Positions 53,005-61,940 of a DNA stretch of 64,000 bases are shown piece by piece. A program made the position numbers and the translations under genes. Source of the DNA: JACMLX01 sp040384325 (GTDB lineage: Bacteria > Gemmatimonadota > Gemmatimonadetes > Gemmatimonadales > Gemmatimonadaceae); contig JAZKJL010000005.1 of the NCBI GenBank assembly GCA_040384325.1, forward strand, positions 372,001-436,000, given 5' to 3'. The notes beneath the pieces are model-generated. The model saw nothing but the letters and a program-made list of their open reading frames with translations. It did no database searches and was not told the origin of the DNA. Every line of letters begins with the position of its first letter. The stretch's first letter is position 1.

Positions 53005-55449
53005 ATGTCACGTCATCTGCGCCTCCTGCTCGCCTCGTCGCTCCTCGGCCTCTCCACGCTGGGAGCTCAGCCGGCGACCGGCGCCCCCGCCGCGCCGTCG
53101 GGCGGCCTGCCCACCATCGCGGCCCGCACCAGCGGCCTGGTGAAGCGCGACGGCTTTTTCCCGCTCTACTGGGACGAACGCACCGGCAAGCTCTTTCTCG
53201 AGATCCCGCAGATGGACGCGGAGTTCATCTACTTCACGTCGCTGCCCTGGGGCGTGGGCTCCAACGACATCGGCCTCGATCGCAACCAGCTCGGGCGCGA
53301 ACGGCTGGTGACCTTCACCCGCAGTGGACCGCGGGTGCTGCTGATCGAGAAGAACTCCAACTTCCGCGGTGTGACCAGCGACGCACGCGAGGCGCGCGGT
53401 GTGGAGGAGAGCTTCGCCCGCAGCGCCGTGTTCGGGTTCACGGTGGAGGCACAGGAAGGCGGCCGGGTGCTGGTGGACGCCACCGAGTTCGTGGTGCGCG
53501 ATGCGCACGACGCGGCCGGCAACCTGCGACGCAGCCAGCAGGGCGCGTTCACGCTCGACCGGCAGCGCAGCGCGGTGCACATGCCGAACACGAAGGGATT
53601 CCCGCGCAACACCGAGATCGAGGTCACGCTCACGCTCGCCGGCAGCAACCCCGGTCGCTACGTGCGCGACGTGACGCCGAACCCGGAGGCGATCACGATC
53701 CGTGAGCGTCACAGCCTGGTCGCGCTGCCGGAGCCCGGCTACAAGATGCGCGCCGCCGATCCACGCTCGGCGTTCTTCGGCATCAGCTACCAGGATTATT
53801 CGCAGCCACTGGGCGGCCAGTTCGTGCAGCGCTTCGCCTCGCGCCACCGGCTCGAGAAGAAGACGCCCGGCGCCGCGCGCAGCGAGGCGGTGAAGCCGAT
53901 CATCTACTACGTGGACAACACGGCGCCCGAGCCGATCCGCACCGCGCTGGTTGAAGGTGCGCGCTGGTGGAATCAGGCATTCGAGGCGGCGGGCTACATC
54001 AATGCCTTCCGCGTCGAGGTGCTGCCCGACTCCATCGACCCGCTCGACGTGCGCTACAGCGTGATCGAGTATGCGCATCGCGCCACACGCGGCTGGAGCT
54101 ATGGTGGCGCCGTCACCGATCCGCGCACCGGCGAGATGATGAAGGGGCACGTCATCCTCGGCTCGCTGCGCGCCCGGCAGGACTACCTGATCGGCGAGGG
54201 CCTCGACATGCCCTACGCCACCGGCACCGAGAAGGCCGACCGCGTGGAGCAGATGGTGCTGGCGCGCATTCGCCAGCTGTCGGCCCACGAAGTCGGCCAC
54301 ACGCTGGGCATGGCCCACAACTACATCAGCAGCGCGCAGAAGAACGCCAGCGTGATGGACTACCCGCACCCGATGTTCTCGCTCAGCGCGAACGGTGACA
54401 TCGACATCACCCGCGCCTACGAAACCGGCATCGGCGAGTGGGACAAGGTGGCGGTGACGTGGGGCTACGGTGAATTCCCCGGCGACGAGCGCAAGCAGCT
54501 CGACTCGGTGCTGGTGTCGGCGCGTGGCCGCGGGATGACCTTCCTCACCGACCAGGATGCACGCCCGGTCGGCAGCGCCTCACCCGACACGCACCTCTGG
54601 GACAACGGCGCCGACGCGGTGACGGAGCTGAAGCGCATGATGACCGTGCGCCAGCGCGCACTGACGAAGTTCGGCGAGTCGGTGATCCGTCGCGGCGCAC
54701 CGATGGCGACGCTGGAGGACGTGCTGGTGCCGGTGTACCTGCACCATCGCTACCAGCTCGAGGCGGCGATCAAGGTGGTGGGTGGCGTGACGTACGCGTA
54801 CACGATGCGCGGTGATGGACTTCCGGGCCCGGTGGCCGTGCCGGCTGCGAAGCAGCAGCTGGCGCTGGATGCGATCACCGACGTGCTCTCACCGGCCAAC
54901 CTGGCGTTGCCGCGCGCACTGCTGGCGCAGCTCCCACCGCGCCCGTTCCTGATCGAGCCGACGCGTGAGCTCTTCGATCGCTGGACGGGCATCACCTTCG
55001 ATCCGCTGGCGCCCGGCGCGACGATCGCCAACGTGACCTTCGACCTCCTGCTCGACAGCGAACGCGCCGCGCGCCTCGTCGCGCAGAAGGCGCTCGATCC
55101 CTCGCTGCCAGGCTTCGGCGACGTGCTGAAGCGCATCGAGTCCCGCATCTTCACCACCGGCGGCAGCAACTACGACGTCGCCCTCGGTGCCATGGTCCAG
55201 CGCGCGTATGTGGATCATGTCCTGACGCTGGCCGAAAGCGCCGAGATGCCGCTGGTGCGCGCCGAGGCGCGTTACGCGCTGGTCGGTCTCCTCAACACCA
55301 CGCTGCGCGCCGGCCCCTCCGGCCGCGCCAGCGCCGCACACGAACAACTCGCCGCCGACATCCGCGGCTGGATCGCCGGCACCTATAAGCCCGCCGAGAA
55401 GAAGCTCAAGCTGAACGTGCCGCCAGGGAGTCCGATCGGGGACATGTAG
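53005..55449 (+). CDS. Secreted zinc metalloprotease (DUF5117/DUF4953, metzincin-like)
   Basis: The product has 814 residues. A signal peptide (LRLLLASSLLGLSTLGAQ) leads into the DUF5117 region (GFFPLYWDERTGKLFLEIPQ; TSLPWGVGSNDIGLDRNQLG). The zinc site is HExxHxxxxxH: H428, E429, H432 and H438 in SAHEVGHTLGMAHNY, and the Met-turn is probably ASVMDYP. The DUF4953 C-terminal region follows (GIGEWDKVAVTWGYGEFPGDE). Such proteases are abundant in Bacteroidota and Gemmatimonadota and probably digest extracellular protein. Its 3' end faces repeat copy D. Confidence 0.93.
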   Translation: MSRHLRLLLASSLLGLSTLGAQPATGAPAAPSGGLPTIAARTSGLVKRDGFFPLYWDERTGKLFLEIPQMDAEFIYFTSLPWGVGSNDIGLDRNQLGRERLVTFTRSGPRVLLIEKNSNFRGVTSDAREARGVEESFARSAVFGFTVEAQEGGRVLVDATEFVVRDAHDAAGNLRRSQQGAFTLDRQRSAVHMPNTKGFPRNTEIEVTLTLAGSNPGRYVRDVTPNPEAITIRERHSLVALPEPGYKMRAADPRSAFFGISYQDYSQPLGGQFVQRFASRHRLEKKTPGAARSEAVKPIIYYVDNTAPEPIRTALVEGARWWNQAFEAAGYINAFRVEVLPDSIDPLDVRYSVIEYAHRATRGWSYGGAVTDPRTGEMMKGHVILGSLRARQDYLIGEGLDMPYATGTEKADRVEQMVLARIRQLSAHEVGHTLGMAHNYISSAQKNASVMDYPHPMFSLSANGDIDITRAYETGIGEWDKVAVTWGYGEFPGDERKQLDSVLVSARGRGMTFLTDQDARPVGSASPDTHLWDNGADAVTELKRMMTVRQRALTKFGESVIRRGAPMATLEDVLVPVYLHHRYQLEAAIKVVGGVTYAYTMRGDGLPGPVAVPAAKQQLALDAITDVLSPANLALPRALLAQLPPRPFLIEPTRELFDRWTGITFDPLAPGATIANVTFDLLLDSERAARLVAQKALDPSLPGFGDVLKRIESRIFTTGGSNYDVALGAMVQRAYVDHVLTLAESAEMPLVRAEARYALVGLLNTTLRAGPSGRASAAHEQLAADIRGWIAGTYKPAEKKLKLNVPPGSPIGDM

Positions 55450-55507
55450 TTTCGTGCTCGCTCGGCAGCAATCGCGAGAGCAACCGCTGAAGAGCAACTG
55501 CCTAAGA

Positions 55508-55717
55508 GCAACTGCTTGACGCAAAGGCACGAAGGCGCAAAGACGCAAAGCGTTCTGGCGCGAACGGGATGAATATTGTGAACAGCAGAAGAGGAGCATC
55601 GCAGCGATCAGCGATGCTCCCCTTCTGCTTTGTTGTGTTCTTCATTCCAAAAAGCTTTCGCCCGCGAATGAAAGCGTTGCGCCTTTGCGTCCTTGTGCCT
55701 TTGCGTCGAGTAGTTGC
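55508..55717. repeat. Palindromic intergenic repeat element, copy D
   Basis: The left end GCAACTGCTTGA and right end TCGAGTAGTTGC match inversely at 10 of 12. The left array (55520-55551) is CGCAAAGG, CACGAAGG, CGCAAAGA, CGCAAAGC, then GTTC; the right array (55674-55705) is inverse. The centre is a long hairpin (55585-55628): GCAGAAG and GGAGCATCGC pair with their complements across an 8-base loop with one A-C mismatch, giving 17 pairs. To the left, the end 14-mer GAGCAACTGCYTRA-like is tandemly repeated three times (55478-55519). It lies between convergent genes. Confidence 0.78.
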
Positions 55718-55743
55718 AGTTCGCAGTTCGCGTACCAACGACG

Positions 55744-56229
55744 CTAGGGAAGAAGCGCCGACGCCCAGCTCGCACGCGCTGGTTGCTCGAAGGTGTTGCG
55801 CCACTCGCCGACCGACTCGGCGAGGGTCGCGAAGACGGGAGTGTCGGGCGTCACGGTGCCGCTGGTCGCGCGCGACTCGAACTCGGCGCGCGGTGTGACG
55901 TGGATCGCGCCGTCCGCATCACGCCAGGCGACCCGGCCGGAGCCCAGCAGGTCGGCGCCGAGTCGTGATTGCACGCGGCCGATGGTGCGGAACAGGCCAT
56001 CGATCGAGCAGCCCGAGGCGCCGGTCGCCGCCTCGTCCACGGCAATGGCGAGGAAGCGGTCATCGCGCCAGTCACGCGCGCAGACCAGCGGCACCCCGTG
56101 CGCCGCCCATTGCGCGAGGTGCTGGTCCACCGCCTGCAGCAGCGGCGATGGATCGGCGACCTGTGCGTCGGCAGCGAAGACCCACAGGCGCGCGCGATCC
56201 GGGATGTCCTGAAAATCGATGCGTGGCAT
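55744..56229 (-). CDS. Conserved small protein, related to Bacteroidota 'ABC transporter ATPase' orphan family
   Basis: The 161-residue protein has the pattern DIPDRARLWVFAAD, then HLAQWAAHGVPLVCARDWRDDRFLAIAVDE, TGASGCSIDG and RLGADL. I recall a family of about 160 residues in Bacteroidota with WxxHGxPL and GCSID motifs; there it is often mislabelled as an ABC ATPase, but it has no Walker motifs. The function is unknown. The conserved Cys in GCSIDG could be functional. Confidence 0.72.
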   Translation of the reverse strand: MPRIDFQDIPDRARLWVFAADAQVADPSPLLQAVDQHLAQWAAHGVPLVCARDWRDDRFLAIAVDEAATGASGCSIDGLFRTIGRVQSRLGADLLGSGRVAWRDADGAIHVTPRAEFESRATSGTVTPDTPVFATLAESVGEWRNTFEQPARASWASALLP

Positions 56230-56272
56230 CCGTCAAAGATACCGCGTCATGCTCGGCCCGCCGTGATCCCGT

Positions 56273-59200
56273 TCACTGCGGCAGCTGCGGACGCCGACCG
56301 CGCGTCCACGGCACGCCGGCCTTGTCCGCGGCTGCCTCGAGCGCCTTCAGGTCCACGTCCACCACCTGCCGCAGCTGGGTCAGCACCGCGCCGAATGCCG
56401 TGCGCACGATCTCCACCTGCGCAAGCTGCGAGGCCGTCGGTGCCTCGAGTGTGCGGCCCCAGCCCTGACCCACCGCCTCGTTCAGGCGGCCGAGCAACCC
56501 GGATGGCGCGTGTTCGCTGCGACGTGATCGCGTCGCGTCACCGCGCAGCGCCTCCTGCGCATCGCGCAGCTGGAGCTCGATGGTGCGCACCTGACGCACC
56601 AGCGCACTGTCGGCCGTGGCCGTCTCGTCGATCGCGCGCTTCAGGAACACCAGCATCGCCTGCGTCTCCTCGATCAGTGCCGAGGCGCCGAGGACCGCGC
56701 GGCGCAGCTCGGAGGTGCGCAGGTCGGCGGTGAGCGTGGCCGCGGTGCGCGTCGTCTGTCGCGCGCCCGGCGCATCGGCGTTCTCCACCATCACCGTCAC
56801 CGGTGCCGACAGCGACTGCAGCACGCCGTCGACGCGCGAGAAGAGCTGCACCGTGTAGGTGCCAGGCAGCGCCCACGGCGCCGGCGGCGGGGAGGAGAAC
56901 GGAAACTCCGGGTCCAGCTTGTAGGCCGGGCCGTTCACCACGTCGGCCGCCTGGTGGCGCAGGTCCCACGCCACGCGATGCAACCCGGCGGTGGTGGGGC
57001 CGGTGAGGCGACGCACACGCCGGCCCGACGCATCACTGACCTCCAGCACGATCACCGGCTCTTCCTCGCGATCCTCGGCGCGCAACGATTCCCACGGCGG
57101 GAATGTCGCGTCACGTCCCGCCTTCGCCGCAGCGGCATCGGCGTCCTGTCGCACCGCCTTCTTCGACTTCAGCGCGTCGCGCAGGTAGTAGGTGAACACG
57201 GCGCCGAACGGCGGATTGTCGGCGATGTAGTATCCCGCCCCCTGGAACGAGGCGCCCGGCAGGCCAAGTGGCGTGGACTCGACGTAGAGCCACGCCTGGC
57301 GCGCCGGGAACAGGCGCGCCGGTGCTGCGATCACGTCCGGCTTCAGCGCGCGCAACGGGCTGTAGTCGTCGAGGATGTAGAAGCCGCGTCCGAAGGTGCC
57401 GAGCACCAGGTCGGCGCTTCCTTTGTGGATCGCGATGTCGCGCACCTGGATGGTCGGCATGCCGCCCTTCAGCTGCGTCCAGCGCGCACCGCCATCGTTG
57501 GTGAAGAAGACGCCGAACTCGGTGCCCACGAACAGCAGGCTGCGGTCCGCATGGTCCTCAGCGATCGTCCACACCGACCCGCGCGCGGGCAGGTTGGCGG
57601 CGATGCTGGTCCAGGTGCGACCGAGGTCGGTGCTGCGCAGCACGTACGGCTTGAGGTCGCCCGACTGCGCGTTGTTGAAGGTGGCGTAGAGCGTGTTCAC
57701 GTCATGCTGCGACGTCAGCACCTTGGTCACCAGCGTGGTGTCGGGTACGCCGGTGAACTGGTCACGCGAGCGCCAGGTGGCACCGCCATCCTCGCTCACG
57801 CTGATGCGGCCGTCGTTGGTGCCGACGGCCAACACCCCTTCCTTCAGCGGTGATTCGGTGAGCGTGGTGGCGTTGCCGTAGAGCGTCGTGCTCTGGTTGC
57901 GCGCCACCGCATCGGCACCCTGGATGCGATCCATCAGGCGGATCTGCGTGCGATCGAGGTTGCGCGAGATGTCGGGGCTGATCGCCCGCCACGAGTTGCC
58001 ACGATCATCGCTGCGCAGCACGCGGTCGGCGGCGAAGTAGACGCGCGTGTTGGCGTGCGGGCTGATGAGCAGCGGCGAGTCCCAGTTCCAGCGGAAGCCC
58101 TTGCCGTCGATGGCGTCTTCCGGCTGGATGCCCATCACGTCGCCGGTGGCGAGGTTGAAGCGCGACAGGTTGCCGAACTGGCTCTGCGCGTAGACGGTGT
58201 TGGGGTCCTTCGGGTCCACCACGCTGCCGAAACCGTCGCCACCGCTGGTGATGAACCAGTCGCTGTTGCGGATGCCGTTGTTGGTGCGCGTCCGGCTCGG
58301 GCCACCCATCGAGAAGTTGTCCTGCGCGCCGCCATAGACCCGGTAGAACGGCTTCGACTCGTCCACCGAGACGCGATAGAACTGCGCCAGCGGCAGGTTG
58401 GCGGCGAAACGCCAGCTCTTGCCGCGATCATGGCTCTCGTACACGCCGCCATCGTTGCCGACGATCAGGTGGTCGCTGTCGGCGGGATCGATCCACACCG
58501 AGTGGTTGTCCACGTGCTTCAGCAGCTCACCCACGCGACCGAAGGTCTTGCCGCCATCGTTGCTCACCTGCAGCATGACGTCGACTGCGTAGACACGATC
58601 GGCCACGTTCGGGTCGGCGAACAGTTCGTTGTAGTACAGCGACCCGCTCTGGTAGGCACTCATGCGCTCCCAGCTGGCGCCGAAGTTCGGCGACCGGTAT
58701 GTGCCGCCCTTCGCATTGGCCGCTTCCACCACCGCGTAGAGCAGTCCCGGTGCCGCCGCCGACATCGAGAGCCCGACGCGCCCCAGCTCCTCGCTCGGGA
58801 AACCGGCCTGCGACTTCGTCCACGTCTTGCCGGCATCGGTCGAGCGCCAGACACCGGAGCCCGGACCACCCGCCACATAGCAGCAGGTGCGGCGTTGCCG
58901 CTGCCACATCGTGGCCACCAGCACGTCGGGATTGCGCGGGTCGAGCTGCACGTCGTTGGCGCCGGTCCACTCGTTCACGAACAGCACGCGCGTCCAGGTC
59001 GCACCGCCGTCGGTGGTCTTGTACACGCCGCGATCGCCACCCTTGTTCGACAGCGGACCCTGCGCCGCGACGTAGATCACCTTCGGATCGCGCGGGTCGA
59101 TGAGAATGCGGCCGATGTGTTCACTCTCGCGCAGCCCCATGTTCTTCCAGCTCGCGCCACCGTCCAGCGACCGGTAGATGCCGTCGCCGTAGGCCACCAC

Positions 59201-59602
59201 CCGCTGCGCGTTGTTCTCGCCGGTCCCGACCCAGATCGTGCTGGAGGTCTTCGGGTCGATCGCGATCGCGCCGGTGGAATACGAGCCCTCGCCGTCGAAC
59301 ACCGGCGTGAAGCTGGTGCCGGCGTTGACCGACTTCCACACCCCGCCGGCCGCGGTGGCCACGTACCAGGTCTTGGGATTGGTGGGGTCCACCACCACGT
59401 CCGCGATGCGACCCGACGTCAGCGCCGGCCCGATGGACCGGAACTTCAGGCTACCGGCCAGCTTGGCGAGCTTCGAGGTGTCGGCGGCGGGCTGCGCCGC
59501 AGTCGCGGGCGATGCCGGCGACGCGGCCGTGGCGGGAGTGCGCTGCGCGAGCAGCGATGAGGACGCGACGAGCGCGACGGCCAGCAGGGTTGGAGAGCGC
59601 AT
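56273..59602 (-). CDS. Sortilin/VPS10-like BNR-repeat secreted protein
   Basis: The 1109-residue protein starts with a signal peptide (PTLLAVALVASSSLLAQ). Residues about 45-800 form beta-propeller repeats with Asp-box motifs, for example SLDGGASWKNM, TTDGGATWTRV, SEDGGATWRSR and STDLGRTWTSI. The C-terminal 300 residues comprise a beta-sandwich segment (EPVIVLEVSDASGRRVRRL) and a helical region (IDETATADSALVRQVRTIELQ). Proteins of this design (often named glycosyl hydrolase or VPS10 domain protein) are frequent in Gemmatimonadota and Bacteroidota; enzyme activity is unproven. No catalytic residue can be assigned. Confidence 0.9.
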   Translation of the reverse strand: MRSPTLLAVALVASSSLLAQRTPATAASPASPATAAQPAADTSKLAKLAGSLKFRSIGPALTSGRIADVVVDPTNPKTWYVATAAGGVWKSVNAGTSFTPVFDGEGSYSTGAIAIDPKTSSTIWVGTGENNAQRVVAYGDGIYRSLDGGASWKNMGLRESEHIGRILIDPRDPKVIYVAAQGPLSNKGGDRGVYKTTDGGATWTRVLFVNEWTGANDVQLDPRNPDVLVATMWQRQRRTCCYVAGGPGSGVWRSTDAGKTWTKSQAGFPSEELGRVGLSMSAAAPGLLYAVVEAANAKGGTYRSPNFGASWERMSAYQSGSLYYNELFADPNVADRVYAVDVMLQVSNDGGKTFGRVGELLKHVDNHSVWIDPADSDHLIVGNDGGVYESHDRGKSWRFAANLPLAQFYRVSVDESKPFYRVYGGAQDNFSMGGPSRTRTNNGIRNSDWFITSGGDGFGSVVDPKDPNTVYAQSQFGNLSRFNLATGDVMGIQPEDAIDGKGFRWNWDSPLLISPHANTRVYFAADRVLRSDDRGNSWRAISPDISRNLDRTQIRLMDRIQGADAVARNQSTTLYGNATTLTESPLKEGVLAVGTNDGRISVSEDGGATWRSRDQFTGVPDTTLVTKVLTSQHDVNTLYATFNNAQSGDLKPYVLRSTDLGRTWTSIAANLPARGSVWTIAEDHADRSLLFVGTEFGVFFTNDGGARWTQLKGGMPTIQVRDIAIHKGSADLVLGTFGRGFYILDDYSPLRALKPDVIAAPARLFPARQAWLYVESTPLGLPGASFQGAGYYIADNPPFGAVFTYYLRDALKSKKAVRQDADAAAAKAGRDATFPPWESLRAEDREEEPVIVLEVSDASGRRVRRLTGPTTAGLHRVAWDLRHQAADVVNGPAYKLDPEFPFSSPPPAPWALPGTYTVQLFSRVDGVLQSLSAPVTVMVENADAPGARQTTRTAATLTADLRTSELRRAVLGASALIEETQAMLVFLKRAIDETATADSALVRQVRTIELQLRDAQEALRGDATRSRRSEHAPSGLLGRLNEAVGQGWGRTLEAPTASQLAQVEIVRTAFGAVLTQLRQVVDVDLKALEAAADKAGVPWTRGRRPQLPQ

Positions 59603-59644
59603 GCCGCGAATGTACGAGCCCGCCGCAGTCACCGCACACGGCCA

Positions 59645-60811
59645 TCACGCCAGCCGCTTCGACTCACCCTTGCGACGGTACATCGCGGCGTCGGCGGCGC
59701 GGATCGCGGCCTCCGGATCACCGCCCACCGGCAGGTAGGCCTCCCCCACCTGGAAGTTGATGTGCAACCCATCCAGGTGCTCGCGCTTGAGTGTCTCGCG
59801 CAGCGTGTCGATCCGCTCGCGCACGTCCACCTGCTCGATGCCCTGACCCACCACGATGAACTCGTCGCCGGCGTACCGGATCACGTGGTCGCCGGGCCGG
59901 AAGCTGGACTGCAGCACCCGTGCGAAGCGGCGCAGTGCCTCGTCGCCCACGTGATGCCCATGGACGTCGTTGATGTCCTTGAAATCATCGAGGTCGAAGA
60001 ACAGGATCGTGGCGCCGGTGAGCCGCGAATCGTTCATGATGTCGGGCAGGCGGCGACGGTTGAACACGCCGGTGAGCGGGTCGCGGTGCGACAGGATCCG
60101 CAGCTCGTCCTTGGTGGACTGCAGGTCGCCGTTGATCCGCGCCAGCTCCCGGCCGATCGTGTCGTAGAGCGCCAGCACACAGCCCAGCGCGATCATCCAC
60201 TCGGCGCCCGCGTCGAACGACGACGACATGGCGACGAAGGCGCTCAGCGAGCCCTCCAGCGCGTTCTCGCCGGCCACCATCTGCGTGCCGTACGCCACCG
60301 CCTCCACCACGCCGAGCACGCCGCGCAACGCGAAACCGACCGCCAGCCAGCCGAACGATCCGGTCCGCCGCAGCACCAGGAACATCGACGCCGACAGCAA
60401 CGTCAGCGCGATGGTGGCCGACATCAGCACGCCGAGCATGTCGATCGTCTGGACCGCCAGTCCAAGGATCAGGCTGTAGGCCAGGACCGCCAGCAAGAGG
60501 CGGCCGAGTGCGCCGCGCGAGGGGAGTGTCCGGCCGAATGTGGCCGCGCCCACCACCAGCAGGGCGACGAACGCACACTTGAAGGCGATGAAAGGGAATC
60601 GCGCCGCCATCAGCATGCCGTCGGACTGCTCGGCCGGCATCCAGAAGAGCACGGTCGTCGCCAGCGCGCCAAGATTCGCCAGCCACGCGTACACCCAGAG
60701 CCGCAGCTCGTGACGCTGCGTGGAGCGCAGGAGCACGAGAAAGAACAGCGCGATCAGCAGCGCTGAACTGATCTGAACGGTGGTGCTCCAGCGCCAGAGC
60801 TGGACATCCAT
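59645..60811 (-). CDS. Membrane-bound diguanylate cyclase (GGDEF)
   Basis: The 388-residue protein has about seven transmembrane helices in residues 10-215 and then a coiled coil (NGDLQSTKDELRILSH). The GGDEF domain starts at DPLTGVFNRRRL; the active loop reads RYAGDEF, an AGDEF variant known in active enzymes, and an RxxD inhibitory site (RPGD) lies five residues before it. It should make cyclic di-GMP from two GTP in the cytoplasm, with product inhibition. The N-terminal membrane part may sense a small ligand or membrane state. No EAL partner lies nearby. Confidence 0.93.
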   Translation of the reverse strand: MDVQLWRWSTTVQISSALLIALFFLVLLRSTQRHELRLWVYAWLANLGALATTVLFWMPAEQSDGMLMAARFPFIAFKCAFVALLVVGAATFGRTLPSRGALGRLLLAVLAYSLILGLAVQTIDMLGVLMSATIALTLLSASMFLVLRRTGSFGWLAVGFALRGVLGVVEAVAYGTQMVAGENALEGSLSAFVAMSSSFDAGAEWMIALGCVLALYDTIGRELARINGDLQSTKDELRILSHRDPLTGVFNRRRLPDIMNDSRLTGATILFFDLDDFKDINDVHGHHVGDEALRRFARVLQSSFRPGDHVIRYAGDEFIVVGQGIEQVDVRERIDTLRETLKREHLDGLHINFQVGEAYLPVGGDPEAAIRAADAAMYRRKGESKRLA

Positions 60812-60993
60812 GCAGGCAACGCTCGATAAACCGGTGGACAGGACGTGCGGGACGGCGAGCCGGTGCGTCAGGACGACCGGTGCGGCCGAGCCTGATGTCG
60901 GACTCCACGCGTGGTTCAGCAGTCCGCCCCAATCATACATCAGGCGTCCACGAAGCGGGGTCTGCCGCCACGTCCTACGGTCCGGAATGCAAA

Positions 60994-61024
60994 CCGGACC
61001 TGTGCACATGATGCACAGGTCCGG
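60994..61024 (-). terminator. Hairpin downstream of the TonB-domain gene
   Basis: A perfect 13-base stem (CCGGACCTGTGCA) with a 5-base CATGA loop lies 28 bases past the stop codon of the minus-strand gene. A short TTT follows in the transcript direction. This is the most terminator-like structure in the window. Confidence 0.62.
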
Positions 61025-61051
61025 CCACCACCCCAGCCAGCGGGGTGAGCG

Positions 61052-61465
61052 TTACTGCATGCGGTACACGATCGGGAGCGACACCTTCGTGCGCACCGCG
61101 TTGCCGCTCACCTTGCCCGGCTTGAAGCCGGCCAGCAGCAGGGCGCGCTTGGCCGCCTCACCGAACGCCGGCTGGGTGGCGTCCACCACTTCCACGCTCG
61201 ACGGCTCGACCTTGCCGGTCGCATCCACCACGAAGGCCACTTCGGCGATGCCACCCATGCGCCGCTTCTTCAGGTCTTCGGGATAGCCTTCGGAGACGAT
61301 GCGCTGGAAGGCCGTGATCGAGGCCAGCGACGGCCTGGTCTCCACCTCGGACAGCTCGTAGGTGCGGGCGGCGTCCTGCGCGCGCGCGGCAACGGGGGTC
61401 AGCGCCGTCAGGGCGGCGGCAGCAACGGCAACCATCGAGTAACGCGACAGCGTCGAGAACGTCAT
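61052..61465 (-). CDS. Exported TonB C-terminal-domain protein
   Basis: The product has 137 residues. A signal-like N-terminus (VAVAAAALTALTPVAARAQ) precedes a single TonB-C domain: EGYPEDLKKRRMGGIAEVAFVVD, then KVEPSSVEVVDATQPAFGEAAKRALL and FKPGKVSGNAVRTKVSLPIVY. It lacks the proline-rich linker, and if cleaved it has no membrane anchor, so it is probably not the energy transducer itself. Related periplasmic TonB-domain proteins are common in Gemmatimonadota. It is followed by a strong hairpin. Confidence 0.85.
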   Translation of the reverse strand: MTFSTLSRYSMVAVAAAALTALTPVAARAQDAARTYELSEVETRPSLASITAFQRIVSEGYPEDLKKRRMGGIAEVAFVVDATGKVEPSSVEVVDATQPAFGEAAKRALLLAGFKPGKVSGNAVRTKVSLPIVYRMQ

Positions 61466-61670
61466 TGGTGGAACTCCGGGCAGATTGAGTGGCGGGCATC
61501 GTCGCTTGCGCCAAGGCGGGACACTCTGGAGTATCGGCCAATGGTTGACTCTGCTTTAGCGTCGTCTCGACCTGCCGATCCTTCCGACCGTCCGGCCCAG
61601 ATGTGCGACGTTTAATGTGACGATTCCGTGGTGGCGCTAATGGATCGCATCCCATCGCCACTCGGCGCCG

Positions 61671-61937
61671 TCAGTCGCGATCGGCGCCCACCTGCCCGAC
61701 CACGCCGCCGCCCGGGAACGCTCGCCGGATCCGCACCGTGCGCTCGAGCTCATCGCGCGCCTGCAGCACCTTGCGACGCAGGTCGGCGCCCAGCGCCGGG
61801 TGCGACGCGAGCCAGGCATCCAGCTCGGAGAGCGCCTCCGGTGATTGCTGCCCACCGATGGCCGCGCCCAGCCACGCGCCGAGGAAGAAGATGCGCCGGT
61901 TCTTCTGGATCCACGGCAGCGTGTCGAGGCTCGGCAC
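61671..61937 (-). CDS. Hypothetical small protein coupled to M1 aminopeptidase
   Basis: This protein has 88 residues. A short hydrophobic patch (RRIFFLGAWLGAAIGG) precedes a helical segment (ALSELDAWLASHPALGADLRRKVLQARDEL). The GTG start lies 3 bases after the stop codon of the aminopeptidase gene, which suggests coupled translation; the ribosome site is weak. No family is recognised. Confidence 0.55.
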   Translation of the reverse strand: MPSLDTLPWIQKNRRIFFLGAWLGAAIGGQQSPEALSELDAWLASHPALGADLRRKVLQARDELERTVRIRRAFPGGGVVGQVGADRD

Positions 61938-61940
61938 CAG

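Noticed and set aside
58055..59560. A 501-codon open frame on the plus strand
   Set aside because: It is antisense to the BNR-repeat protein, whose Asp-box motifs are clear. It has no recognisable domain.
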